Assembly: GCA_910592205.1 (NCBI GenBank)
Contig: CAJVPJ010000736.1
Location: forward strand, 1-17,759
Origin: Paraglomus occultum
Lineage: Eukaryota; Glomeromycota; Glomeromycetes; Paraglomerales; Paraglomeraceae
Reading direction: 5' to 3'
DNA: 17,759 nucleotides
A model generated the notes under the pieces. It was not told the DNA's origin and did no database searches. It worked only from the letters and a program-made list of their open reading frames with translations. Below are positions 1-10,679 of this stretch, in pieces. The translations under genes and the position numbers were made by a program. The first letter of the stretch is position 1. Each line of letters starts with the position of its first letter.

Positions 1-6
1 GCCAAT

Positions 7-77
7 TCCCATTGGGATGGTTATAGTCCCGACTAAGTGGGATATTTGTAGTCTATATAGACTACAAATATCCCACT
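7..77. repeat. Hairpin cluster with a perfect 42-base palindrome
   Basis: Three inverted repeats lie side by side. At 7-17 there are 5-base arms (TCCCA/TGGGA) around one base. At 24-35 there are 5-base arms (TAGTC/GACTA) around two bases. At 36-77 there is a perfect palindrome with 21-base arms and no spacer, centred between 56 and 57; its left arm starts AGTGGGATATTTG. The motif TAGTC/GACTA recurs inside the large palindrome. This looks like a fold-back element or joined terminal inverted repeats of a small DNA transposon (MITE-like), which is inference. It sits directly against the first recognisable BTB codons of the next gene. Confidence 0.85.
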
Positions 78-1497
78 CTCGCTCATACGTTGGTTTTATG
101 TACAAGAAGCACATTGCTTGAGAATAACTTAACCGGAGATATGGAGACGACTGAAGCGGTTCAAAAAGCAGCAATAACCTTTGAAGATGTGAGCCCAGAC
201 GTTTTCGAATTGTTGCTCAGGTAAGATTCATAAATTATCAAAGTGATTTGTATAATTATATGTATTAGTACAACATTATTATGATGTGAATGTTAATACG
301 GATTTAACGTTTCATGGCAGGTATATTTACACTGGGCGAATATCTTATGATTCAGGCAAGAATATTGATTGGATCAGCCTTTTGTATGGAGCAAACAAAT
401 TTAGACTCCTTGATCTTCTCACTGGCATTGAAAATTATTTGATTGGTAATAGAAAAGAATGGATCAAACAAAACATCATTACAGTTCACAAATGTGCTGC
501 ATCCATGGCCTCTTTAAGCAAACTTTTGGATCATTGCAATCAAATTATGGTTTCTCATCCTGATATTATCTTTAAATCGAATGATATTGCAACCTTACCA
601 AAAGAGAATTTGATTACCCTGCTCAAGAATGATGAGTTAGACATAGATGAAGATGATATTTTCATATCAGTCATTCAATGGGCAACTAAACAAGTGCCAG
701 AACTAGAACTGAATGACCTAGATAATTGGCCATCTAAGGATCTCAACACAGTCAAAGAGAACATAGCAGATTGCATTCCTCATATAAGAATTTTCAGCAT
801 TTCTTCTAGAAATATTATGCTGTATGAGGATTTATTACCCAAAAAGCTACGTCATGATGTTCTGACATACCATTTGGAAAAGGATTACACACCAACCACT
901 CACATGTTACCACCAAGAACTGGACAAGTACCTGATGTTGATTCTGTTATTATCAATAAAAAGCAAGCAATATGGATCTCATCAAAGGTTGTGGAATCAA
1001 CAAGGCTATCCCAAGAAGACCAAAGGACATCTGTGAAGCATGATGCTTATAAACTTACTCTACTTTATAGACGAAGTAGAGATGGTAATACAGTTGCAAA
1101 ATTTAGAGAATTGTGTAATAACAAAGGACCCACAATTGCTGTTGGCAAAGTGTTGAGCACTGAAGAAATACTTGGTGGATATAATCCATTTGCATGGGGT
1201 GCCCACAAGGGTTGGTTTTACACTAAGGAAAGCTTTATATTTGCATTAGATAAATGTGGAGATGAGAATGTAGTAAGTTTTTTTGCTGATAAAGGTGAAA
1301 ACAGTGTTTATGATGATGAATCTGATAGTTATAGATATTTTCCTATTTTTGGAGGTGGCAATGATTTATGTTTCGGCAAAGAAGATAATAGTCAAAGACC
1401 CTATGCTAGAAAGAGTTCATATGAGGTTCCACTTAGGGATTCATCAGACAACTTTGATTGGGCTGATTGGGAGGTGTTTCTAGTTTCAAAACTTTGA
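61..1497 (+). CDS. BTB-BACK-TLDc domain protein, 5'-incomplete
   Basis: Two exons are visible: a partial exon ending at 220 and 321-1497. The intron at 221-320 has a GTAAG donor and a GCAG acceptor, and the junction codon is AGG (Arg). Exon 1 aligns with the second half of a BTB/POZ domain from about 81 (AHTLVLCTRS, then FEDVSPDVFELLLR) and continues after the intron with YIYTGR. A BACK-type helical region follows (about 480-830), then a TLDc domain (about 930-1494) with the ILGGYNPFAW signature at 1171-1200. The frame is closed by TAG at 24-26, so the first ~35 BTB residues are absent here. They may lie on an upstream exon (a possible acceptor AG is at 59-60), or the gene may be truncated with a start at ATG 141. 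Family knowledge suggests a Cullin-3 substrate adaptor or an oxidation-resistance (OXR1/TLD) type role; the substrate is unknown. It is a paralogue of the gene at 8971. Confidence 0.82.
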
Positions 1498-1586
1498 TTT
1501 ATATTTAATCAATTTTAATAATTAAAAAATTAAAGCAAATCCTGATTATGATGTCAGTTTGTTGTCATTGTAAAGATAGAATTACA

Positions 1587-1712
1587 GTAACTCACAGTAG
1601 AGGAGAAAAGCATCTTATTATTATACATGCAGTATTAGTATGTTTATTGGTGTAACTCACAATAGTAATAGAGGAGAGAAGCATCCTGCACATGCAGTAT
1701 GGTTTGTTTATT
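1587..1712. repeat. Degenerate tandem duplication in 3' spacer
   Basis: Two imperfect copies of about 62 bases lie side by side at about 1587-1649 and 1652-1712. Each begins GTAACTCACA, continues with AGAGGAGA(A/G)AAGCATC, then ACATGCAGTAT, and ends in a GTTTATT stretch. The second copy has a 6-base insertion (TAATAG) near its start and a deletion near CCTGCACATG. This is non-coding sequence in the 600-base spacer between the BTB-TLDc gene and NEDD1. The rest of that spacer (1498-2097) shows no gene. Confidence 0.6.
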
Positions 1713-2097
1713 ATTATTTAATTATTGTTTTTAATGTTCATCATCACATGTTTGCACTGAATTTATTTTTATTGAAAGAGAGACAACAGACACAGACCAG
1801 TTATTGAACATAGGTTTATTATGGAAAATCGCATACCTAATACCGTATTACGGGGCATGCTGCAACAAACCAAGTGAACACGTTACAAGTGAGGGGCTGA
1901 TTATGCTGTGGTAATGGCTGTAAAATTGACCAGTGTGACTACCTCAAAAAGCGGTCCAAGGGAAAAGCTGCTTCGCATAATGTAATTGGGAAAATCACTA
2001 CACGTGACTTCCGCATAGTCTGAAATTTTTGGCATGCGTCAAAATACAAGGCAGCGCGTGTTGGAAAAACGTATTCACAAACATTTTGTACGTTGCA

Positions 2098-4848
2098 ATG
2101 AGCTTTCTCTTGGCTTCTGCCTCTCAAGAAGTAAAAGTATGGGACTTGGTCGCCTCTTCTGCCACAGCTAAACCGACTGGCAATGCTTCTTTTCCTGAAC
2201 AATTATATGGCGTTGAGTTATCTTCGTTTGTTCCTTCCAACCGTGCAGGAGTGAGATGTGCACGATGGAGTCACGACAGTAAGTTTTTAACTCTGAGATT
2301 ATAGAAAAACGAGAAAAATGAAAGAGAACAAAGGGGTAGGTTATGTTTTTGCTTTTCGAGCTTTTCTATGCTGAAATCCGCTTTATGTGTACCGTATATA
2401 GATCAGCTATTAGGTGTAGGGCAAAAAGGTTCCGTGTCAATCCATGATCATAAAGGAACAATTGTTGAGCAGATACCTTTACACATTGAAAAGGGTTCGG
2501 TGAGGAATTGGGTTTGAACCGGGGTTTTTGATTGAAAAAAGCGCTTTGCTCTAAAGTAACGAATGTATTGTTTATTCAATTCATTTTTACTTGATTCGTT
2601 TTGGCTATATTTTGTAGGAATATCCGGATGTCAAAGCGGTCAGATTTAACAATAAATCAAAGTGCGTAATGTTTGGAGGGTCAGATAAAATCGTTTACGT
2701 ATGGGATCGAACTGAATCACAGTATGATGAGCCTTTGAAGGTGAGTTATTCATAAACATTATCAGTCTATCTAGCCCTTGTCCTTGTCAATCGTATGACT
2801 GTTATTATTTTTCGCTTTATCGTATATAGGGCCATCGGAGTGCAATAACTAGCATAGATCTCAACATAGACGAGACATTGGTTGCTAGTGCGAGCGATAT
2901 TGGAAATATAATAATACATAGTAGGACTTCTCTGATTCAGAGTAATCTAACAGTACTTACTGGTCAGGTTTGTCACAAATATGCAACTTCAATGTATTAT
3001 ATAGCACTGGATCGTATTTTTGGCATTCTTACCCTTTTTCTTTATATTGAACTTTTGTTATTCTATTTCTTCTTCCTCTACATTCTCTTGCCCAACCCGA
3101 TTCTCGCAGAACACAAAAAGCACGCAACCTATGAACGTTCTCGAATACTCACATTTCAAGCGAGGACTCCTTGCTGCTGGGAGTGAAGACGGATATCTTC
3201 GAATATGGGATACGAGTGCCTCGACAACAGCGTTACAGACGTTCGAATCTGCTCATTTTGGACCGGTCAGGGGAATTGCCTTCTCGCCATTTAATTCGCA
3301 ATTAATGTGTAGTAGTGGAATGGACAAGCGAATAGTACTATATGACGTGGGGAAAAGATCGTTAGTGTTTTGTTTGGCATGAGAGGATAAGGCATAATGC
3401 TTGGAATGAGTGGAATAGCGAGATTGGCCGGTTAATTGCTTTGTTTTTTTATATAGAATTTTGAAGAATATACACACAGAGTTTCCGTTGACGGCACTGG
3501 CATTCAAGCCTGACGGAGTTACTATAGCTGCTGGCACATTACAAGGTGATGAAGGCTTACTGTAACATGGATGACATTACTTAATTTTTTCGGTATTCTA
3601 ATTTAACATTTTATCAATTTATCCAGGAAAGATAATAGTATACGACCTCCGATCCACTAGCAAAAGCGTCTGCACTTTACTTGGCCATGAACCACATCCT
3701 GTACATTCTTTGTGTTTTCAGATACCAGTGGTAAAAAATTTTTTCGATTATATATAAAAGATCTTGTCTATCAATATATCACAACACATTTATTTTGCTG
3801 ACAGGAAAGGAACAAACCTCTTGATAGAAAGTCTTCATCGAGCAGACCCAAAAGTCATAGTAGAAGTTCATCCGGAAAGACACAATTTAACACACCCAAG
3901 GCAAATAGTTCAATGCAAAGCGCGAAGGAAACAAAGGATAAGAACTATATGGAAATGTTTTCGCCTGTGAAGGACGGTGACGATGCCAAAGACACTAAGG
4001 ATATTCGTGCATCGATAATGGGAGCGATAAATGGAGTAGTACTTTCACCAACTACGGAATCTTTAGCAATCAAGGCTGCCGCCGCAACTGCAGCAACCGT
4101 CAGAGCAACCACCGAAACTGCCAACACTACTGCAATTACAAAAACGACAGACACTGTAAAAACCACCAAGACTGTCAAGTCTATCAAACCCATCAAAACT
4201 GTCAAAAATTCTGCTGCGACTATTGCAGCTACGCCCAATATTTCTCCATCACGTCGTTCTCCGTCACCATCACCATCACCGTCACCATCACCATCACCAT
4301 CACCATCACCATCACCGTCCCCGTATCCACCTTCATCTCTGCCGGCATCGTCACAACCCTCACGCTCCATGGAACCTCCACCGTCATCCTCCCCTTCTTC
4401 ATATTCACCGCCATCCTCTTCCACAGCCAAACCAGCCGCCAAAGTTTCTTCAGAAGAACAAAAGAATGACGTGCCCTCATCGAACACTGCAAGCGGTGTG
4501 TCACAGTTTCAGTATCAGGTACTGGAAAATGTCATCTCGGAATGTCTACATGAATTTAGGACGGCAATAAAAAATGATATTCAGGATATGCACTTAGAGT
4601 TGCTGAGACAGTTTCATATACAAAAGGTGGGTATATTGGTCAGGTGGGCGACCGTCATCTAAACGATTAAGATTTTTGTGAATTTATCGTAAATGAAGAT
4701 CCATGCTGACATTTTTGGCCAACGCTTATTCTTATAGACTGATATGGAACTTATGTTTATGAAGTATTGTGGCGACACAGTGGCACTCAAGGAAGAAATA
4801 ACTAGACTTCGAGAAGAGAATGAGCGATTACGGATGAGATTACTATAA
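2098..4848 (+). CDS. NEDD1: NEDD1-like WD40 protein, gamma-tubulin complex targeting
   Basis: Nine exons give 638 residues: 2098-2278, 2402-2499, 2618-2740, 2830-2967, 3110-3360, 3457-3545, 3627-3730, 3805-4626, 4738-4848. All phases match and all introns are GT-AG, of 74-142 bases. Residues 1 to about 330 form a WD40 propeller with repeated WD-type strand ends (EVKVWDL, IVYVWDR, YLRIWDT, IVLYDVG, IIVYDLR). Residues 330-560 are a Ser/Thr-rich low-complexity linker containing MEMFSPVKDG and a Ser-Pro tract. Residues 560-638 are helical and acidic/basic (VISECLHEFRTAI, MHLELLRQFHIQK, EEITRLREENERLRMRLL), matching the C-terminal gamma-tubulin-complex-binding region of NEDD1/GCP-WD. In other organisms the protein recruits the gamma-tubulin ring complex to spindle poles and microtubules. 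The start was chosen because MSFLLASASQEVKVWDL matches the expected first propeller strand. The gene looks intact. Confidence 0.9.
4257..4320 (+). repeat. TCACCA/TCACCG hexanucleotide repeat coding Ser-Pro tract
   Basis: Within NEDD1 exon 8, about ten copies of a 6-base unit (TCACCA or TCACCG) code for an uninterrupted run of Ser-Pro dipeptides, roughly residues 475-500. The unit length keeps the frame, so copy-number change would lengthen or shorten the linker without a frameshift. Each SP is a minimal proline-directed kinase site. Asp-Gly and His-rich open frames on other frames and strands here are shadows of the repeat. Confidence 0.9.
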
Positions 4849-4851
4849 CGT

Positions 4852-4857
4852 AATAAA
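4852..4857 (+). terminator. Poly(A) signal of NEDD1
   Basis: A canonical AATAAA hexamer begins four bases after the NEDD1 TAA stop. It is the only obvious polyadenylation signal close to the gene end, though one so near the stop would give a very short 3' UTR if used. Confidence 0.4.
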
Positions 4858-5574
4858 GTTTGGTAATGACCCAAGATTTTCTCATCTCTGCTTTTCAATT
4901 CCCATCTATCACTCGTAATAATCATCGTCTACCGTATCTTGTTGTCTTCAATTTAAACTAGCTCTTATCGGTATATATTACGCAAATATATGAATGGGTT
5001 GGGTCTTGAAAGCAGTGGTCTGGACTATTCCATTTCATGTTAATATACGCACATAGAAATCGCTTTCTCCATATGCGTTGCTACATGAGGACAATATATT
5101 GTTTTATACATACTATGGCACGACTAAGAAGGCGCATAACCCAGCATTTCTAAGATAATTCCATGAAGCTTGCTATTGATTCATAGAACAGTATTAGACA
5201 GTCATCAACACAATACTTGGCACCCCGATGCCCACACAATACACCCGAGGCTCAACAATACAGTTGACTTTCGACTTTCTTATGGTTGATATTAAATGTT
5301 TTATTATGTTGTTGCCGTCTCAAGTTGCTCTCACACGATTGATATGACTTTGACTGGCCTACTGTTAGAATGTCCTTTCCGAGTATTTAGTATCAACCTT
5401 TTAATTTCTATTGTCTTCCTACATTTAATTATAAAAAGATTGTTATACAGGACGGGTGCATGAATAAGTTTGATCTGCGCGCCGTTCTAATTAAATCGTT
5501 ATGGTTTTTATTAAAGTTCAAACTTTTAATAAGGTACACATAAACCCTTCACAATCTGTACGCCATCGATGCAA

Positions 5575-5590
5575 GTCACGCGTGACGCGT
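5575..5590. promoter_or_regulatory. Double MluI-box (MCB-like) motif
   Basis: GTCACGCGTGAC is a 12-base palindrome (5575-5586) and overlaps a second ACGCGT at 5585-5590, giving two ACGCGT cores (5578-5583 and 5585-5590) starting seven bases apart. ACGCGT is the MCB element bound by MBF-type (Swi6/Mbp1) G1/S regulators in yeasts. No start codon of a recognised gene lies nearby, so a regulatory role is speculative. Confidence 0.25.
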
Positions 5591-6084
5591 TAAACTTGTT
5601 TACACCCCAAATAGCATATGGCTGCACGCAAGCAGAAATGTCATCACACTCTTTTGTCAAAAACTTGTAACTGCAGCAATTATATGATTTCAAACAAGGG
5701 GAGAGAAAAAAAAAGCCAGATTCTTAGATTTTATCAATAAAAGATAACGGTACCGATGAAAGGTGTCCGCGTGATTATCGTGTGTAATACTCGTCATACT
5801 CGACAAGTTCTTTGTTACACTACGATATGTGATGTCCACGATAACAAACTATGTATATTCTGAATCGGGTGTGCAAAGTGAGTAAGCTAGTTGCACAACA
5901 TTTGGTGTTTGATGTGTCGACGAACTATAGAAGGGAGATAAAAGCTGAACTAAAGTCAATGGTGAATTGAGATGAAAGAGAAACAAAAGTGGGTGCATAA
6001 TTAAGTTCTATGAAAGGGAAATAGAAATCATATCAGTATTGTTATTGCTCTGGATGGGATGGCACGATTACATCGATAACATGA

Positions 6085-6108
6085 AAATGGAAATGGAAAT
6101 GGAAATGG
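6085..6108 (+). repeat. (AAATGG)4 short tandem repeat
   Basis: Four exact copies of AAATGG lie in tandem in non-coding sequence, with no coding frame around them. Confidence 0.8.
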
Positions 6109-8134
6109 GCCAAGCAAAACAGGCTGAATATTATTAACGCTTCCTCTTCACACATGCGCCGTCACAGTCAGCCAAAGTTTGAACGAGCTTTTTTATGACT
6201 GCAATTGCAGAAACATTCGATGATTTAATAGCTCACATGATTAGAGCAAATCTTAAATCGCAAGAACTTGGCGGGCGTAGGTCAAAGGAATGCGTATTAT
6301 AGGAACTGGTATATATATTACAGCTTTGCAAGGGTAATTGTATTCATGCCGATGCTAATGTTAATACTGTTTAAACCACATACATATATTCTTGTTACTA
6401 TTCGGAATTGATGTTCTGGGCGGAAAATGTCTGCAATATTACCTGTCTCGACCGTACACGAATACAAGTAACTTTGTGCACATAAGATCTTGACACCATG
6501 CATGCAGACGAATATAGTTAATCCCATTCTTAATCAAAGTGTCAAAATCAGATTGAGCGATTGTCGTCTTGCTGGGTCTGCTGTTGTATTATCATCGGCC
6601 TCTCAAACATGTGTTTTAAAGTGGGTGACAACACACAGTGCAGCAGTGAGCACATAAACCTGACCATTTCTCTCTTGGCCATTGGAGAATTTTATATATA
6701 CTATTTACTTTAAATGTACCTGCGTTTGTTATTGAAATTGTCCAATAGAAATGTTGCAAGCACATGCAAAGTACAAAGCACACGCACAAAGAAACATTGA
6801 TGGCTGCAGGAAGTGAACCTTATGCAAGGAATGCTGCCGTTCTCTTTTTTCCATGGCCAAATCCGGTTGTGTCAAGATAGCGACAGCAACAAAGCCAAGT
6901 CTAAAAAAGCAACCATTAAAATATGGATACAGCAACAGAACATCAACAAAACGATGTGTCAGGTTGTATTTTTTGACGGCTGGGCGATATGCATTGCCCA
7001 TTCAAAGTCAACCATGCGAGTTTCAGGCCTATGTTATACAGCCTTCTTACATGCGATCGAAGCGCCAAAGACCCATCTCTGGAAATATTGTGCATTGAAC
7101 TTACAACTTTGACGGTCGCGGGCGGGCAATGCATGCATATATCTATTATAATGAATAGAACCAATTGTAAAATACAATATTATTGATGCTTTCATTTTAT
7201 ATAAGTATTATACAAGTTTACGCCTTTCCATGACACTTATATTGCTATCTGAGTATCTTTGTTACTTTTTGTACGAACTAATAACTAAGTACTTATCGTA
7301 TTTATATATATCGTGCGTCATCTTTTAACGGTTATCTCCGGGAGAGATTCAAATAACGTGATTTGCCTCAAAATTTCATTGGTGTTGCTACGCAAGTTGT
7401 GGTGTTAAGTTTGGACATCCGAATTCCGACATTTTTATTTCACTGTGTCGAGTAATTAAAGTAGTCATACACAAATAAACCATAATCCGTAATATGGATG
7501 ATGAGTGAATTGAAAATAATAATAACCTGCATTTACTTTGAAGGTGAGGTCAACAAATTCATAAAATGTCAGTAAATTGATAACAATGTTTGCGCTATTT
7601 TTAAAAAGAGTCTAAGCGATATAAAGGTTATAAGGTTTTTCGCATGTATTCAAAGGCAATTATGTTACCAATGTCTTGTCATATTTTTATGACGGCCGAT
7701 ATTTGCATTTGGCCTTTGTAGCGTGTCATTCTTACTTATTCGAGCAATTTGAATTGCATCCCATCTTAACTAACATTATTAGGCAAATCTAAATAGCAAG
7801 TGCGTTTTGGAAATTTAAAAAATGTAAAAAGTTTACCTTTAATTTGGTGTCCTTAAAGAATATGATTATTGAAATATTATTTTAAATTCAATCAAACTTC
7901 ATTGGATCATCATTGCGTAAATAACACACACACGTCATTTACCCATTAGCTGTCGGTCATATGGCCGCATTACAAATGCTTGCGTGTTGACAAGAAAATA
8001 ATTGGTCTGCTTTGCAAACCGGGTTGGACGACACACCGACCCCATGACTATATACATGAATAGCATCTATACTCAAATACTATAGTGAAAGATTCACAAT
8101 GTCATCAACCCCGATTTATTAAGAGAATAAACCA

Positions 8135-8505
8135 ATGAATATGAAACGCTTTTCTATACAAATGACACCTGATCAAGATGTTCGTTTACGTATCAATGAA
8201 TTGCACAAAGAAACACTATTATTATATCTTGGCAATGTCGTTGGCGATCGCCAAAGTGCAGCGTACGCAGCTGACCGCTCGTTTAGTGTAACCACCACGC
8301 CGGAAGATATACAAGACCGATGAAATACATTGGGACTGTTCCGAAAAAAGAGAGAGCTCTTTGTTACAATTTTATCTGCGCATGTCCACTTTGGCAACAT
8401 GATCAATTGTCTTATGCATGGGATTTTGAATAGTATTTTGAATGATGACATTGAAATTTTCATTAGCCCGGTAAAATTTGCTTCGTTCGGAGTATGTAAC
8501 AATTA
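8135..8505 (+). pseudogene. Possible broken coding frame, unrecognised
   Basis: An ATG at 8135 opens 62 codons (MNMKRFSIQMTPDQDV onward) to a TGA at 8321-8323. The same frame then continues open for about 60 more codons to TAG at 8503-8505, including FVTILSAHVHFGN and LNDDIEIFISPVKF. One stop in about 123 codons in this AT-rich spacer suggests a decayed or spliced gene. In the next frame, 8320-8433 reads MKYIGTVPKKERALCYNF then ICACPLW, faintly like the end of a SET domain with its Cys-rich post-SET motif but lacking the last Cys. The minus strand is also open here (8173-8502). I do not recognise the protein, and chance open frames remain possible. Confidence 0.25.
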
Positions 8506-8970
8506 GTAAATAACATGTCAAATGCTGCGCCAGTTACATAATTCGTAATTTATCCATAACATTCTATATAGACGTTTGCGTTATCAACAAAGAACATCGT
8601 AAAGATTCTCATCTCTAAGAGTAAGTAAGCTCTTAAAGAAAGTATTACTGCGTCGACTTGTATCTACAAAAGAAAGATAAAGACAGTAATCAGGTCTTAA
8701 AAATTGATAAAATTTCTTATCCTTGAAGTTTATTAGTATTAGTGGCGTAGTCTTACTTTGCGCAGTAATACTTTGCCCTAGTCCGCAGTTTCAGTATATG
8801 GCATTAAAATTGAACGGAACAATGAAGGAAATTTTCCGAGAGTACGCCTCTCTTAAATAAGACAATCGTGTAACCATCGCCAATAAGTATATAATCTGGA
8901 ATATCGCATAACACTTCATATTCAGGATTAGGTCCACTTTCTTGTCACACCCCAATTTTTGTTTCACAAT

Positions 8971-10430
8971 ATGTCGTCTGAATTTCATGCGCAGTTTATT
9001 GCCGATTTTTCTAAACTCTTGGAAAGCGGCAAAGATTACGATCTTGTTCTTTATGCCGGGGAGGGACAGTCCCGACAACAGTTTAATGTACACAAGTTGA
9101 TATTGTCTAGTCGCTCAGATTATTTTCAAGCAGCCTTATCTAGTAATTGGTTAAAAAAGCAAGGAGAATACTATGTCTTTGAAAAGTCAAACATTGATGG
9201 CGACGTGTTTAAGGTTCTTCTCAGGTGAGCCTCAATTGTTCATGTCGGCAGACTTAAAGTTATACTAATTATAATTTTTTTCATTTTAGGTATTTTTACA
9301 CCGGAAAAGTCAACGTAAATTCTATTGGGGAAGAAAAACTTCTTGAACTGCTATACGCATGTGATGAACTGGGGCTCACCGAATTGATTCCGTTTATACA
9401 GGACCACTTTATTACAACAAAGCCGAAATTTATATGCGAAAATGCTGGCTATGTCTTTAAATCAATATTTAAATTTGCATCCTGCGAAAAACTCAAAGAT
9501 GTCTGCCTTAGAGCAATTATTCTGGATCCAACTAAATTGTTTTTCTCTCAATCTTACCTGGAACTTGATGTCGATACAATAATTATGATTTTAAAGAAAA
9601 AGTTATCGATCAATGAGTTGGAATTATGGAGACATATTATAACCTGGGGACGTGCCCAACACCCGAACCTGAAGAGAGATCATACCAAATGGTCGGAAGA
9701 TGATATTAAATTAATGACAGAAAGTATAAAACCGTTGATTGGGCAAGTTAACTTTCTTTCAATGGCACCAAATGAATATTATGATGAGGTCAGACCATAC
9801 AGGAAACTATTGCCCAAACAATTAAGAGACCAAATTAAAAAGAAAATTATGGTACCAACACGGTTTGAACAATCTCTATTGGCACAAAAGCGAACAAAAA
9901 TATTTGAATCACAGCTAATTGATTTGTCAGTTGTTCCAGTTATAGCTTCATGGGTCGACAATCGAAATGAAGCCTACACATTGTTGGATCTTCCCTATAC
10001 TTTTAAACTTATTTTCAGAGGAAGCACAGCTGGCTTTAAAGATCACAAGTTTTTTGCAGCATGTAGTCTAAAATCTTCAACGATTATTATCACGAAAATT
10101 AAAAATCAACCATACATTATGGGTGCTTACAATTTCCACAGTTGGAAGAAAAACCCACCAAAGGTATCAGCAAAGAGTTTTCTCTTTGAATTACCCAATG
10201 GAAACTCGGCTAGGGGAGCATCCGTGGGAAGACGCAAGGGGACTTTGCCTCATAGGTTACAGTATGGTGTAGGTATAAGTTTATGTTCAGCATTTACCAT
10301 CAGTGATCAATCTTGGAAATCGAGTTACGAAGATTGCCATTATGATTTGAGGTTTCGCATCAAGGTTGGTATCATTGAAGATTATGAAGTTTTTGAATTG
10401 ATAAATTTAGATCCGTCAATTTTTCAGTAG
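8971..10430 (+). CDS. BTB-BACK-TLDc domain protein, complete
   Basis: Two exons, 8971-9224 and 9290-10430, give 464 residues. The 65-base intron has a GTGAGC donor and TTTTAG acceptor and splits the Arg codon before YFYTGK. The start is ATG 8971 (MSSEFHAQFIADFSKLLESG), the first in-frame ATG, giving the usual short lead into BTB. Residues about 8-125 are BTB/POZ (YDLVLYAG, VHKLILSSRSDYFQAAL, DVFKVLLRYFYTGK). About 130-240 are BACK, with the DVDTIIMILKKKLSINELELWRHI region. About 285-464 are TLDc, with IMGAYNFHSW and the ending DYEVFELI. BTB-BACK proteins usually serve as Cullin-3 adaptors, while TLDc proteins are linked to oxidative-stress protection or V-ATPase regulation; the role here is unknown. 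It is a paralogue of the gene at 61-1497, sharing architecture and intron position. Confidence 0.92.
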
Positions 10431-10673
10431 CGAGTGGAAGAAAGCAAATTTTAACTCGTCTTGTTTTTCATTTACGTGAGAATTATTAATTAACACGTAT
10501 TAGTATATAGCATGCAGTAATTAATTTATTTAGAATTTAGTAATAGTGGTTCACATACTTTAAGATAAAAGGGAAAGCGTCTATAACTTTTAGCATAAAC
10601 ATAGTCTTCTTTTTTTTCAAACATTGAGTAGTGAATACTTTTTTTTTCTCCAAATATAATCTGTACATTGCTG

Positions 10674-10679
10674 AATAAA
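10674..10679 (+). terminator. Poly(A) signal candidate for BTB-TLDc gene
   Basis: AATAAA lies about 240 bases after the TAG stop, within T-rich sequence. Another AATAAA occurs near 10830. Either could serve the gene ending at 10430. Confidence 0.35.

Larger units (their letters stand above)
4849..8970. other. 4.1-kb gene-poor intergenic stretch
   Basis: Only short open frames occur here, with no recognisable domain, no paired splice signals giving a protein I know, and no tRNA-like cloverleaf. Sub-features are listed separately: a double MluI box near 5578, a short AAATGG repeat near 6085, and a broken frame near 8135-8505. The last ~150 bases should contain the promoter and leader of the BTB-TLDc gene at 8971, but I cannot name a specific site. 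Small non-coding RNAs or weakly conserved genes cannot be excluded by eye. Confidence 0.6.

Noticed and set aside
2001-2006. CACGTG E-box about 95 bases before the NEDD1 start
   Set aside because: A single six-base site is expected by chance, and there is no second element or other support.
2505-2525. tRNA B-box-like GGTTTGAACC (minus strand)
   Set aside because: The flanking bases cannot form a T-stem or acceptor stem and there is no A-box at the right distance. It lies inside a NEDD1 intron.
3945-4504. Long minus-strand frames rich in Asp-Gly or Val-Met repeats, and a His-rich plus-strand frame
   Set aside because: They are other-frame readings of the TCACCA/TCACCG repeat inside NEDD1 exon 8. 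The Ser-Pro frame joins both flanking exons in phase and carries the conserved C-terminus.
6729-7186. Cluster of overlapping open frames on both strands
   Set aside because: All are 65-99 codons, overlap one another, and show no domain, repeat or splice-linked continuation; likely chance.
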